DNA of 12,238 nucleotides from Planctomycetaceae bacterium UBA4732 (lineage in GTDB: Bacteria > Planctomycetota > Planctomycetia > Gemmatales > Gemmataceae), in the NCBI GenBank assembly GCA_002404095.1, contig DHJA01000057.1, positions 1 to 12,238 on the forward strand, given 5' to 3'. The position numbers and the translations under genes were made by a program. Numbering within the stretch: the first letter of the stretch is position 1; every line of letters starts with the position of its first letter. The notes beneath the pieces are model-generated. The model was not told where the DNA came from. It made no database searches and was given only the letters and a program-made list of their open reading frames with translations. Positions 1-6,929 of this stretch are shown in pieces.

Positions 1-24
1 TGGTAAAGCCGTTTCGTCCCAAGT

Positions 25-116
25 CCTAGTGCGACGTCACTCGTACTTTGATGGGTCAGGTGGGAGGGGCGAGAAGCCCGTCCCACCCATCAATCCATGC
101 GTGACAAAGCACTAGG
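25..116. repeat. 92-base imperfect palindrome (MITE-like or fused IS ends)
   Basis: The outer 8 bases are perfect inverted repeats: CCTAGTGC at 25-32 and GCACTAGG at 109-116. The two 31-base arms, 25-55 and 86-116, match at about 23 of 31 positions when one is reverse-complemented. The arms end in GATGGG/CCCATC, and an inner stem of TGGGA with TCCCA (61-65, 81-85) and GGGC with GCCC (67-70, 76-79) encloses a GAGAA loop. A 5-base bulge (56-60) interrupts the left side. There is no ORF inside. The size and symmetry suggest a non-autonomous mobile element or the two joined ends of a lost insertion sequence. CTAG within each tip could be a target duplication, but this is inference. Confidence 0.6.
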
Positions 117-144
117 TTGGCGCCCTGCGGAAAAAGGGCAAGGT

Positions 145-187
145 AAAAAATTCACAAGCTCGGAGTTTGGGAACCAGGAGGTTCTCC
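145..187 (-). terminator. Possible weak terminator of nfo
   Basis: Directly after the nfo TAA on the minus strand there is a 7-bp stem with one bulged base (180-187 pairing with 169-175) and an AGGA/TCCT loop. A run of six T (150-145) follows about 19 bases further on. The gap between stem and T-run is too long for a classic intrinsic terminator, so this is tentative. It overlaps the dispersed repeat. Confidence 0.3.
148..179 (+). repeat. 32-base dispersed repeat, copy 1
   Basis: The segment starting AAATTCACAAGCTCGG and ending GGGAACCAGGA matches the reverse complement of 12059-12090 at about 28 of 32 positions. It begins 8 bases beyond the nfo stop codon when read in the sense of the nfo transcript. 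Copy 2 begins 13 bases beyond the stop of the gene at 10903-12045, in the same orientation relative to that gene. It looks like a dispersed non-coding element, and its function is unknown. Confidence 0.6.
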
Positions 188-1069
188 TTAGCCCCGCTTC
201 TTGGCGGCCCGGCGGCCCGTCAGCAAACCGCGCAGCACTTCCAGATTCACCGCGTCCATATCGTCGTGGTCGTCTTCTTCCTTCGGCGTCTCCAGAATCA
301 TCGGCCGGTCCTCAAACCGCGGATCGTTGACCAGCAAACGGAACGGCTCAAGGCCGAGTTGGCCGCGGCCGATATGAGCGTGACGATCCACCCGGCTGCC
401 CAACGGCTTGATGCTATCGTTGATATGAAACATCCTCAATTTATCCAATCCAACCGTCCGGTCGAACTCCGCCATCGTCGCCAAGTACTCTTTCCGCGGC
501 GCCAGGGCGTAGCCGGCCGCGAAGACGTGGCAAGTGTCGAAGCAGACGCCGAGGCGGTCGGGCGCGGCGACGCGCGAAAGAATGGCGGCCAGTTGCTCGA
601 AACGCCAGCCGAGCGTCGTGCCTTGCCCCGCGGTCGTCTCCAGCAATACCTGGACGCCATAGCCAGGACAGCGGGCGTGAACGTCGTCGAGCGCGCGAAC
701 TACGCGCGCGATGCCGTCCTCCTCGGCGGCGCCCATCAGGGCGCCGGGGTGCATGACGAGATAACTCAGTCCCAATTGCTCCGCCCGCTGCACCTCGACG
801 GTGAACGCTTCGAGCGAGCGGCGGTATAGGGCCGGGTCGGGCGACGCCAGGTTGATGAGATACGAATCGTGGGCCGTGGCGAACCGCAAGCCGCTGTCGC
901 GCAGCGTGTCGCGGAACAACCGCACCTCGTCCGAGGTGAAGTCGCGGGCGCTCCATTGGTTGGCATTTTTTGTGAACAGTTGGACGGTGTCGCAATGGCG
1001 GGATTGCGCCTCGCGCAAGGCGTTGTGACAGCCGCCGGCGGCGGACATATGGGCGCCAAACAAGGCCAT
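188..1069 (-). CDS. nfo: Endonuclease IV (AP endonuclease, type 2)
   Basis: This 293-residue protein is a deoxyribonuclease IV that cuts DNA 5' to abasic sites in base-excision repair in the cytoplasm; the E. coli enzyme is of similar length. All nine expected metal ligands of the family are visible: H67 (TAHDSY), H107 (VMHPG), E144 (LLETTAGQG), D178 and H181 (FDTCH), H215 (FHINDS), D228 and H230 (DRHAHIG) and E260 (ILETPK). The start at 1069 is preferred because the family begins near this GAHMSAAGG motif and GGGAG lies about 8 bases upstream. The frame stays open upstream to 1261, but that extension is arginine-rich and non-conserved. The gene lies 85 bases downstream of the co-oriented gene at 1155-1619 and may share its transcript. 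The lysine/arginine-rich tail (TGRRAAKKRG) is a minor extension. Confidence 0.95.
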   Translation of the reverse strand: MALFGAHMSAAGGCHNALREAQSRHCDTVQLFTKNANQWSARDFTSDEVRLFRDTLRDSGLRFATAHDSYLINLASPDPALYRRSLEAFTVEVQRAEQLGLSYLVMHPGALMGAAEEDGIARVVRALDDVHARCPGYGVQVLLETTAGQGTTLGWRFEQLAAILSRVAAPDRLGVCFDTCHVFAAGYALAPRKEYLATMAEFDRTVGLDKLRMFHINDSIKPLGSRVDRHAHIGRGQLGLEPFRLLVNDPRFEDRPMILETPKEEDDHDDMDAVNLEVLRGLLTGRRAAKKRG

Positions 1070-1154
1070 GCGCGACTCCCGCCCAGACAGGTCGGTTAAA
1101 AGAACAATCAGGGCGCCGGAGCGTCCTGATCGGTAGAGATTCGTGGTCGGGGCG

Positions 1155-1619
1155 TCAATCGTCCTTGTCCGGCCGCAGGCGATCTTGGCCCGGCACGACA
1201 GGCGGCGGCAGCGGATCGGGGTCGAAGACAACGGGCGGGATCGGCGGAAACAGCCGCTCATCCTGTTGAAAATCGGGAAGGTCGCCGGGCTGGATCTGCC
1301 ACGGCCGCGGTTCCACTTGGACGTTGTTGTTCCAGTCGATCGGCGGGTTGGAGGGCATCGTCGGCGTCTGGTAACTGTTGTAGTTGTTGTAGCTGCTCGA
1401 ACTCGACGTGCCCACTCCGACGGCGACCGCGATAATAATGCGGATAACGACGAGTACGGCGACTACGCCGCCGCCCGCGGCCCAACCGGAGGCGCCGCTT
1501 CTGGATTTGCGCGGCGGCGGCGCCGAGCCGTATTTGCGGATGTTGCGGACTCGGCCGCTGAATTGGCGGTCGTAGTAATCACGGCCAGCGTCTTCCAACG
1601 GAACGTCATCGAGCGCCAT
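1155..1619 (-). CDS. Small single-pass membrane protein, proline/asparagine-rich
   Basis: I do not recognise this 154-residue protein. Residues 1-45 are charged and hydrophilic. Residues 46-70 form one strong hydrophobic helix (glycine/alanine then valine/isoleucine-rich). A run of five serines and an Asn/Tyr stretch (71-83) follow, and the C-terminus is Pro/Asp-rich (residues 84-154, with PPIPP and PPPVVP). The likely topology is a cytoplasmic N-terminus with a disordered tail on the other side of the membrane. The start at 1619 is chosen over the longer frame (to 1760) because AGAGGAG lies 9 bases upstream of it, and because the extra N-terminal residues would overlap the candidate promoter at 1663-1691. 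It is the first gene of a probable two-gene unit with nfo, but nothing links it functionally to DNA repair. Confidence 0.65.
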   Translation of the reverse strand: MALDDVPLEDAGRDYYDRQFSGRVRNIRKYGSAPPPRKSRSGASGWAAGGGVVAVLVVIRIIIAVAVGVGTSSSSSYNNYNSYQTPTMPSNPPIDWNNNVQVEPRPWQIQPGDLPDFQQDERLFPPIPPVVFDPDPLPPPVVPGQDRLRPDKDD

Positions 1620-1662
1620 GGAAGTATCTCCTCTTAGGAGCCGAGTGGACTTGCTGCTGATA

Positions 1663-1691
1663 AGAATACCCCGACGCCGCGCGAATTGCAA
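1663..1691 (-). promoter_or_regulatory. Candidate promoter for the 1155-1619 gene and nfo
   Basis: On the minus strand TTGCAA (1691-1686) and TATTCT (1668-1663) are separated by exactly 17 bases. Each matches the sigma-70 consensus at 4 of 6 positions. This would give a leader of about 35-40 bases before the ATG at 1619. It was identified by eye only. Confidence 0.35.
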
Positions 1692-1722
1692 CGAGCACCG
1701 CGGCGAAACCTTCGCAAAATCC

Positions 1723-1751
1723 TTGACGGAATCGCCAGGCGGCCCTATCAC
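1723..1751 (+). promoter_or_regulatory. Candidate promoter for the 1792-2139 gene
   Basis: TTGACG (1723-1728, 5 of 6 consensus) and TATCAC (1746-1751, 4 of 6) are separated by 17 bases. The expected transcription start near 1758 leaves about 34 bases before the GTG start at 1792. Together with the minus-strand candidate at 1663-1691 it forms a divergent promoter pair. Confidence 0.4.
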
Positions 1752-1791
1752 AGCCTGCAATCGACTTCCTCACTCCGACGACGAGGCGAAC

Positions 1792-2139
1792 GTGGAACAA
1801 GTGAACGCGGCGGTACCGCTGAACGCGACGTGGCTCATTGTGTTGCTTTCGGTCGGTCTGTGGGTCGTCTGGTGGTTGTGGGCCGTCAATTGGCAAAGCC
1901 TCTGGCCGGTCTTGGCCCGCGGAGCCTGGGCGCCGGCCGTCCTCCTCTTTCTCATGGGCGCGGTCGTCTGGTCGCGCTTGGCGCCGGGACATTTCGCCTG
2001 GCAGTTGGGGATCGTGGCGGCGCTGGCGTGCCTCGCCCTGTTCTGCGGCTGGCTCCAGGGCCGGCTTCACTGGACGCCGCGCGAGGTTAGCGTGGAACCG
2101 CCTGTTGTCTCCGACGATGGGCACGGCCATTCCCACTAA
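1792..2139 (+). CDS. Small three-helix membrane protein
   Basis: This 115-residue protein is not recognised. It has three hydrophobic segments at about residues 13-31 (tryptophan-rich), 45-61 and 70-90, then a short hydrophilic tail ending in a histidine-rich GHGHSH. It is probably an inner-membrane protein; the His tail might bind metal, but that is speculation. The start is uncertain. GTG at 1792 has GAGG about 8 bases upstream and a well-placed promoter at 1723-1751, whereas the frame can be extended back to an ATG at 1618 with a hydrophilic, unconvincing N-terminus that overlaps the opposite gene. The gene converges on 2163-3413 with only 23 bases between stop codons. Confidence 0.6.
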   Translation: MEQVNAAVPLNATWLIVLLSVGLWVVWWLWAVNWQSLWPVLARGAWAPAVLLFLMGAVVWSRLAPGHFAWQLGIVAALACLALFCGWLQGRLHWTPREVSVEPPVVSDDGHGHSH

Positions 2140-2162
2140 GAGTCCGTTCCCGCGCCCTCCCG

Positions 2163-3413
2163 TCACATACCGAAGAAGGGCACAGGAACAAGGAATGCGT
2201 GCTGTTCATACAGGCTCCAGGCGCCGTTCCAGCTGGTGTACTGAGTGAAAAACACGATCAGCACATAAAACGCCGCCGCCGGCAAAAGCGGCACGCGGGC
2301 GGTCCAGCGGAAGAACCAATGCCGTGGCGTCGGCCGGCGCGCCGCCCTTGCCATCGCCCATCCTGTCAACAGGCGGGCCGGGTAAATAAAGGCGATGAAG
2401 ACAAGACTCGGCAGCCATGCGGCTTCCCGTGGAACAATCTGGATCTTCAATAGGTAAAGCGGCAACGCGAACAACAGCGTTATCACGAACGCGACGGCAA
2501 AAGCCCACGGCGCCCGGCCAAAATCGGCGCGCACCGCCCGCAGTTCAAACGCCCCGCGCAGCCGATTCGTGGCCGCGAGCCGCATTTGCAGAAACGGCAG
2601 GTACAACAGCACGACTGCGAGCATCAATGCTCCGACAAATCCGACCAGAGGCGCGGCAGGGAAGTGGGCGCGTCCCACGGCGAGAAGCGTGATCGGCAGG
2701 GCGAGCCACGCGAACGCGCCGATAAAACCCCGGAATCCCAGCCAGAAATAATACGGCAGCCGCAAGGACATGAACACTTCCCATACCGCGTCGCGCGCCT
2801 CCGTGTAATAACCGCCGCGAAGGAGCCGGCGGACCAGCCACACCAAGTTGAACGGCCAGAAAAAATAGCGCAGCTTGCCGCCACGGGCGCACGCCAAAGC
2901 GATGTGAATAAAGGTCAGGCCGATCAGCATAAGTAGGCCGAAGCGCCAGTTGGCGGCCACGCGGCCGTTGGGGTCGATGATCTCGGCCGAGCGGGCCATG
3001 TCGGATACAAAGCGCACCGGCCAAAGAAACAGCCAGCCGCCCAAAACCACGCTGCCGAGCCGGGCCGCGAGCCGGACGCCGATGAAGCCGTCGCGCAGCC
3101 TGCCCGTCCGGGCGATACGTCCGCCGGCTTCCAGAAGATAGCCGAGGCTGAGGAACTGTAACACCGGCAAGGCCGCGAGCACCGCCAAGGCGATGAACAG
3201 CGAGGCGAAACCGAACAGCCATTCCAGCGCCGATCCGACGGCCGCGACGCATCGGAAGACGAAATGAGGTTTACGCGGCGCCGGCTGCGCGGTCGGCAAG
3301 TCGTCGTCCCTGACAAGCAGTGCGGTCAGCATGATTCCGGACGGCTCATCATCGCGTACCGGGAGCGCGAAGGGTATTGGGCTTTGCGGGTTGGTTAGGA
3401 TCGGGTGGTTCAT
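2163..3413 (-). CDS. Polytopic membrane protein, about eight helices
   Basis: This 416-residue integral membrane protein has hydrophobic segments near residues 63-88, 119-136, 159-176, 222-246, 253-275, 302-322, 332-350 and 375-392. The first 50 residues are hydrophilic and proline-rich. A GYLLEAGGRIARTGRLRDGF stretch (91-110) after the first helix resembles planctomycete conserved membrane proteins. I cannot name the family with confidence; a DUF4013-type relation is only a guess. Tryptophan- and arginine-rich loops (FFRWTAR, 367-373) lie towards the C-terminus. The start at 3413 has GAGG about 11 bases upstream. The frame is open to 3548 but would then run through the divergent promoter region and over the start of the opposite gene. 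An internal ATG at 3332 is an alternative start. No transporter or enzyme motif is visible. Confidence 0.75.
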   Translation of the reverse strand: MNHPILTNPQSPIPFALPVRDDEPSGIMLTALLVRDDDLPTAQPAPRKPHFVFRCVAAVGSALEWLFGFASLFIALAVLAALPVLQFLSLGYLLEAGGRIARTGRLRDGFIGVRLAARLGSVVLGGWLFLWPVRFVSDMARSAEIIDPNGRVAANWRFGLLMLIGLTFIHIALACARGGKLRYFFWPFNLVWLVRRLLRGGYYTEARDAVWEVFMSLRLPYYFWLGFRGFIGAFAWLALPITLLAVGRAHFPAAPLVGFVGALMLAVVLLYLPFLQMRLAATNRLRGAFELRAVRADFGRAPWAFAVAFVITLLFALPLYLLKIQIVPREAAWLPSLVFIAFIYPARLLTGWAMARAARRPTPRHWFFRWTARVPLLPAAAFYVLIVFFTQYTSWNGAWSLYEQHAFLVPVPFFGM

Positions 3414-3491
3414 GCCAAATAGTACCTCACATCGGCGTCGGCGGTTTCGCGCGCCGCTTTTTTGACCGTGTGAAACCGCCGTGCCTTCTTT

Positions 3492-3506
3492 AAGGTAGAA
3501 TACCTT
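3492..3506. promoter_or_regulatory. 15-bp palindrome overlapping a possible -10 box
   Basis: AAGGTA-GAA-TACCTT is a perfect 6-bp inverted repeat with a 3-base spacer. It contains TAGAAT (3496-3501, 5 of 6 match to a -10 box) 30 bases before the ATG at 3532, in the 118-base divergent gap 3414-3531. It could be an operator over the promoter of the DUF1549/DUF1501 pair. There is no good -35 at the standard distance, so the promoter assignment is weak. Confidence 0.3.
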
Positions 3507-3531
3507 GAACGCCCCAACGGAAGGCAAGCCG

Positions 3532-5142
3532 ATGATCTGGATGCGCAATCTCCTGTTCGTGACCTTGGTCGGCGGCGGCCTCTGTACCGTCGGCTACCAG
3601 CTCATACCGCCGCGAGCGCCGAAACCCGTCACACGGTACGACGCCAACGCCTATAGCGATCCGCAATTTCGTGACGCCGTGGATCGCGCGGACGCCTCTT
3701 TTCGTGAACAGTGGTCCACGGCGAAAGTACACGCAGCCCAACCCGCCCCGGACCTGCTGGTCGCGCGGCGCCTGGCGCTTGGGCTGGTAGGGACTGTGCC
3801 GTCGCTGGAAGAAATCCGCCAGCTGGAGACCTTGCCCGCGGAACAACGGTTGCCCTGGTGGCTCGACCATCTCTTGCAAGATCGCCGGTTCGCGGATTAC
3901 TTCGCGGAGCGTCTAGCCCGCACCTATGTGGGCGCCGAGGATGGGCCTTTCCTCTTTTATCGCCGCAACCGATTCGTTTCCTGGCTGGAGGACAGTTTGG
4001 CCCGCAACCGGCCGTATGACGCAGTCGTCCGCGACCTGATCGCCGACGACGGATTGTGGACCGACAAGCCGGCCACGAATTTCGTAAGCGTCACCTGTCA
4101 GCAAGACAAACAAAATCAGCCCGACCCAGTGCGGCTGGCCGGTCGCGTCACACGCGCCTTCCTCGGATTGCGGCTCGATTGCGCTCAGTGCCACAACCAT
4201 CCGTTCGCCTCGTGGAAGAAGGCCGATTTTGAGGGGCTGTCCGCGTTCTTTGGACAAACCCATGTCGGATTCACCGGCATTTACGACGGCGCCGGCGAGT
4301 ACGTCGTGGAAGACCGCAAGACGCAGGTTCCAAAGACCATTGAGCCGCACGTGCCTTTTGCGCCGGAACTCCTGCCCGATCACGGCACGCGCCGGCAACA
4401 GCTGGCGGGCTGGGTCACGCACCCAAAAAACCCGTACTTCGCCCGCGCCGCCGTCAACCGCGTCTGGGCGCTGCTATTCAGCCGGCCGCTCGTCGATCCG
4501 GTCGATAACCTTGAACAGAACGAAACGACTCCGCCGGCGTTGCAAATCCTGGCCGATGATTTTTCGTCGCACGGCTATGATCTGCGCCGCCTCATTCGCC
4601 TCATCGCCAGTTCGGAGGCGTTCCGGCTGGACAGCGCCGCCGACGGCGACGACGGCGAGGCGGCGGAGAAGATGTTTGCCGTCTTTCCCCTGACGCGACT
4701 ACGGCCGGAGCAAGTGGCCGGCGGGGTTCAGCAAGCGTCGTCCGTGGGAACCCTTGACGCGCAATCGCACATCGTCTTTCGTCTTGCCCGTTACGGACAG
4801 CAAAACGATTTCCTCAAGCGTTACGGCGACAGTGGCGAGGACGAGTTCGACGGCCGCACCGGCACCATCCCGCAGCGGCTGCTCATGATGAACGGCGCCC
4901 TCGTTCAAAGTAATATCAGAGACGAGCCATTAAACGCCTCGATGCGCATCGCCTTGATGGCTCCGGACAATCCGCGCGCGGTGGAGACGGCCTACCTCGC
5001 CGCGCTGACGCGCCGGCCCACAGCCGCTGAAGAAGCGCATTTTGAAGCCGCATTGGCCGACGACCATCTGACGCGCCCGCAACGAGTCACAGACCTGTTT
5101 TGGGCACTCATTAACTCGACGGAATTCTCATGGAACCATTAA
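3532..5142 (+). CDS. DUF1549/DUF1553 domain protein with CxxCH site
   Basis: This 536-residue protein has the planctomycete PSCyt2-PSD1 (DUF1549 + DUF1553) architecture. An N-terminal hydrophobic segment (about residues 5-25) is probably a signal anchor that exports the rest. DUF1549 covers roughly residues 50-245 and includes LRLDCAQCHNHPF, with a CxxCH haem c-type motif at C217, C220 and H221. DUF1553 covers roughly 275-530 (LAGWVTHPKNPYFARAAVNR, then NLEQNETTPP and ALTRRPTAAEE). The family's function is unknown; a periplasmic haem protein working with the DUF1501 partner is the usual inference. The separate N-terminal PSCyt1 haem domain found in many relatives is absent. The start at 3532 has GGAAGG 7 bases upstream; a TTG at 3505 is the only longer option. 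The stop overlaps the next gene by 13 bases, suggesting coupled translation. Confidence 0.92.
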   Translation: MIWMRNLLFVTLVGGGLCTVGYQLIPPRAPKPVTRYDANAYSDPQFRDAVDRADASFREQWSTAKVHAAQPAPDLLVARRLALGLVGTVPSLEEIRQLETLPAEQRLPWWLDHLLQDRRFADYFAERLARTYVGAEDGPFLFYRRNRFVSWLEDSLARNRPYDAVVRDLIADDGLWTDKPATNFVSVTCQQDKQNQPDPVRLAGRVTRAFLGLRLDCAQCHNHPFASWKKADFEGLSAFFGQTHVGFTGIYDGAGEYVVEDRKTQVPKTIEPHVPFAPELLPDHGTRRQQLAGWVTHPKNPYFARAAVNRVWALLFSRPLVDPVDNLEQNETTPPALQILADDFSSHGYDLRRLIRLIASSEAFRLDSAADGDDGEAAEKMFAVFPLTRLRPEQVAGGVQQASSVGTLDAQSHIVFRLARYGQQNDFLKRYGDSGEDEFDGRTGTIPQRLLMMNGALVQSNIRDEPLNASMRIALMAPDNPRAVETAYLAALTRRPTAAEEAHFEAALADDHLTRPQRVTDLFWALINSTEFSWNH

Positions 5143-6398
5143 ATCGCCGCGGGTTCTTACGCATGGCAGGCGTCGCCGGTGCGACGTGGCTGACTCCGGT
5201 GGGCACACTGCTGGCCCGCGCCGCCGAGGCGCCCGGCAAGCCACGCGACCATGCGCAGTCGATCATCCTGCTCTGGTTGCAAGGCGGCCCAAGCCAGTTG
5301 GAGACGTTCGACCCGCACCCCGACACGCGCATCGCCGCCGGGACCACGGCCGTTGATTCTGCCGTGAAAGGCGTGCAGCTCGCCACGGGCCTGGAGCGCA
5401 CCGCCGAGGAGATGGGATCGATCAGCCTGATCCGCTCGATGGTCAGCAAGGAGGGAGATCACGAACGCGGAACCTATGCAATGAAGACCGGCTTTCGCCC
5501 TGATCCGACGGTGATTCATCCGTCGATTGGGGCGATCTGCTGCCACGAATTGCCTCTCGCCGGCGCCGACATCCCACGGCACATCAGCATTCTGCCGAGT
5601 CAATGGCCGGCCCGCGGCGGCTACCTCGGCGACCAGTACAACGCCTTCCGCACCGACGACCCGGCGTCTCCCGTGCCCGATACCAGCTCTTTGCTGCCGG
5701 CCCGGCGTGAAGAAGAACGACTCCAGCATCTCGACGTGGTGGAAAACGCCTTCGCGGCGGGACGCCATAAGCGCGTCGAAGCGACGATGCACCGCGACTC
5801 CGTGGCCGGAGCGTTGAAGATGATGAGTTCGGAGCAATTAAAGGCCTTTGATGTGTTAAAGGAGCCGTTGGCGCTGCGACGGGCCTACGGCGAAACGCCG
5901 TTTGGCCGCGGTTGCCTGGCGGCGCGACGGCTGATCGAGGTGGGCGTGCGCTGCGTCGAGGTGACGCTTTCGGGCTGGGACACGCACGCGAACAACCACG
6001 CGACGGTTCACAACCTGTTGACCACACTCGACCCCGCCTTCAGCGCGCTGATACGCGACTTGCGCGAGCGCGGACTATTGGAGCGAACGGTCGTACTGTG
6101 CGGCGGCGAGTTCGGCCGTACGCCGACGGTCAACCCGGTGGGCGGCCGCGACCATTGGCCGACGGGGTTCAGCATGGCGCTCGCCGGCGGCGGCATTCGC
6201 GGCGGCAAAGTGATCGGCGAAACCGATCCCGATGGCAAACCGGAGCCGGCCAACCCGGTGACGGTGCCCGATCTGCACGCGACTATCCTGACGGCGGTGG
6301 GCATCGACCCCGCGCAGTTGAACCAGACGCCCATCGGCCGCACGGTGAAGTTCAGCGAAGGGACGCCCGTCGCGGACCTTCTTGGCAATGCCGACTAA
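5130..6398 (+). CDS. DUF1501 domain protein with Tat signal
   Basis: This 422-residue protein belongs to the DUF1501 family, which is related to the alkaline phosphatase/sulfatase fold and very abundant in planctomycetes. The N-terminus NRRGFLRMAG (R6-R7) followed by a hydrophobic stretch is a twin-arginine signal, with likely cleavage around residues 31-34, so it is exported folded. Family landmarks are LLWLQGGPSQLETFDPHP (47-64), SGWDTHANN (281-289), GGEFGRTP (325-332), GGRDHWP (338-344) and DLHATIL (381-387). The Asp/His/Glu residues in these motifs are plausible metal ligands, but the substrate is unknown. The ATG lies inside the end of the DUF1549 gene, so the two proteins are probably made together as partners. 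It is full length and shows no damage. Confidence 0.92.
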   Translation: MEPLNRRGFLRMAGVAGATWLTPVGTLLARAAEAPGKPRDHAQSIILLWLQGGPSQLETFDPHPDTRIAAGTTAVDSAVKGVQLATGLERTAEEMGSISLIRSMVSKEGDHERGTYAMKTGFRPDPTVIHPSIGAICCHELPLAGADIPRHISILPSQWPARGGYLGDQYNAFRTDDPASPVPDTSSLLPARREEERLQHLDVVENAFAAGRHKRVEATMHRDSVAGALKMMSSEQLKAFDVLKEPLALRRAYGETPFGRGCLAARRLIEVGVRCVEVTLSGWDTHANNHATVHNLLTTLDPAFSALIRDLRERGLLERTVVLCGGEFGRTPTVNPVGGRDHWPTGFSMALAGGGIRGGKVIGETDPDGKPEPANPVTVPDLHATILTAVGIDPAQLNQTPIGRTVKFSEGTPVADLLGNAD

Positions 6399-6408
6399 TG
6401 AATTACTG

Positions 6409-6651
6409 ATGCCTACTGTGTTGCGAACGGGTCCGTACCGTTTTTACTTCTACAGCCATGAGCCGAATGAGCCGCCCCACATCCATGTGGATAGAGACGA
6501 TCTTTCGGCCAAGTTTTGGCTGCAACCAGTCGGCTTGGCGCGGAATTTCGGCTTTTCCCCCCAAGAGCTGCGCCGCGTTCAAAAACGGGTCACCCAACAT
6601 CAAGTGGAACTCTTGGAGACTTGGCATGGGCATCTTGGCGCTGACGGCTGA
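6409..6651 (+). CDS. DUF4160 domain protein
   Basis: This is an 80-residue DUF4160 protein. Family landmarks are MPTVLRTGPYRFYFYSHE (1-18), EPPHIHV (21-27), AKFWL (34-38) and LARNFGFSPQELRRVQ (43-58). The function is not established. Small DUF4160 genes commonly sit beside DUF2442 genes, as here, and this pairing has suggested a toxin-antitoxin-like role, which is unproven. The start at 6409 is chosen because the family begins at MPTVLR. An ATG at 6388, overlapping the DUF1501 stop, and a TTG at 6382 are alternatives, and none has a strong Shine-Dalgarno sequence. It starts 10 bases after the DUF1501 stop, so it may be read through from that operon. It overlaps the DUF2442 gene by 26 bases. 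Confidence 0.85.
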   Translation: MPTVLRTGPYRFYFYSHEPNEPPHIHVDRDDLSAKFWLQPVGLARNFGFSPQELRRVQKRVTQHQVELLETWHGHLGADG

Positions 6652-6928
6652 CGAGCGGGTCGTCGATGTGAAGTTCACCAAGGATACCCTCAGCGTTGAT
6701 CTAGGGGACGGGCGAACCATTACGGTTCCACTGGCTTGGTATCCTCGCTTATTCAACGCGACCGCAGCCCAGCGGAAGAACTGGCGCATCGCCGGAGGCG
6801 GCTACGGCATCCATTGGCCGGACGTTGATGAGGATCTCAGCACGGAGGGGCTTCTCCGGGGCGCGCCTGCTTCGCGGCCGGCAGTGGTCAAGGCTCCGAA
6901 CAACCAGGGCCGCCGAATCAACGGCTGA
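6626..6928 (+). CDS. DUF2442 domain protein
   Basis: This is a 100-residue DUF2442 protein. The domain occupies about residues 8-78 and includes VVDVKFTKDTLSVDLGDGR, PLAWYPRL (35-42), NWRIAGGGYGIHWPDVDEDL (52-71) and the end motif STEGLLRG. The function is unknown; related domains occur alone or next to helix-turn-helix domains, and the DUF4160 neighbour suggests a two-gene module. GGAG lies 7 bases before the ATG at 6626, giving a clear start inside the DUF4160 gene. The last 20 or so residues (after GAPASRP) look non-conserved and run into DNA that carries a probable toxin relic in another frame. The tail may therefore have been altered by the event that destroyed that gene. Confidence 0.85.
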   Translation: MGILALTADERVVDVKFTKDTLSVDLGDGRTITVPLAWYPRLFNATAAQRKNWRIAGGGYGIHWPDVDEDLSTEGLLRGAPASRPAVVKAPNNQGRRING

Positions 6929-6929
6929 A

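Noticed and set aside
167..829. Long plus-strand frame opposite nfo
   Set aside because: It is a shadow of the nfo gene, whose minus-strand frame has all nine metal ligands.
1070..1261. 64-codon N-terminal extension of nfo
   Set aside because: It is arginine/serine-rich, overlaps the upstream gene, and lies beyond the conserved family start, which has its own ribosome site.
1606..2166. Minus-strand frame opposite the three-helix membrane protein
   Set aside because: It has low-complexity Arg/Pro/Gln composition and no family, and it overlaps two better genes and their promoters.
3414..3548. 45-residue N-terminal extension of the eight-helix protein
   Set aside because: It would cover the divergent promoter region and overlap the start of the DUF1549 gene, and it is not hydrophobic or conserved-looking.
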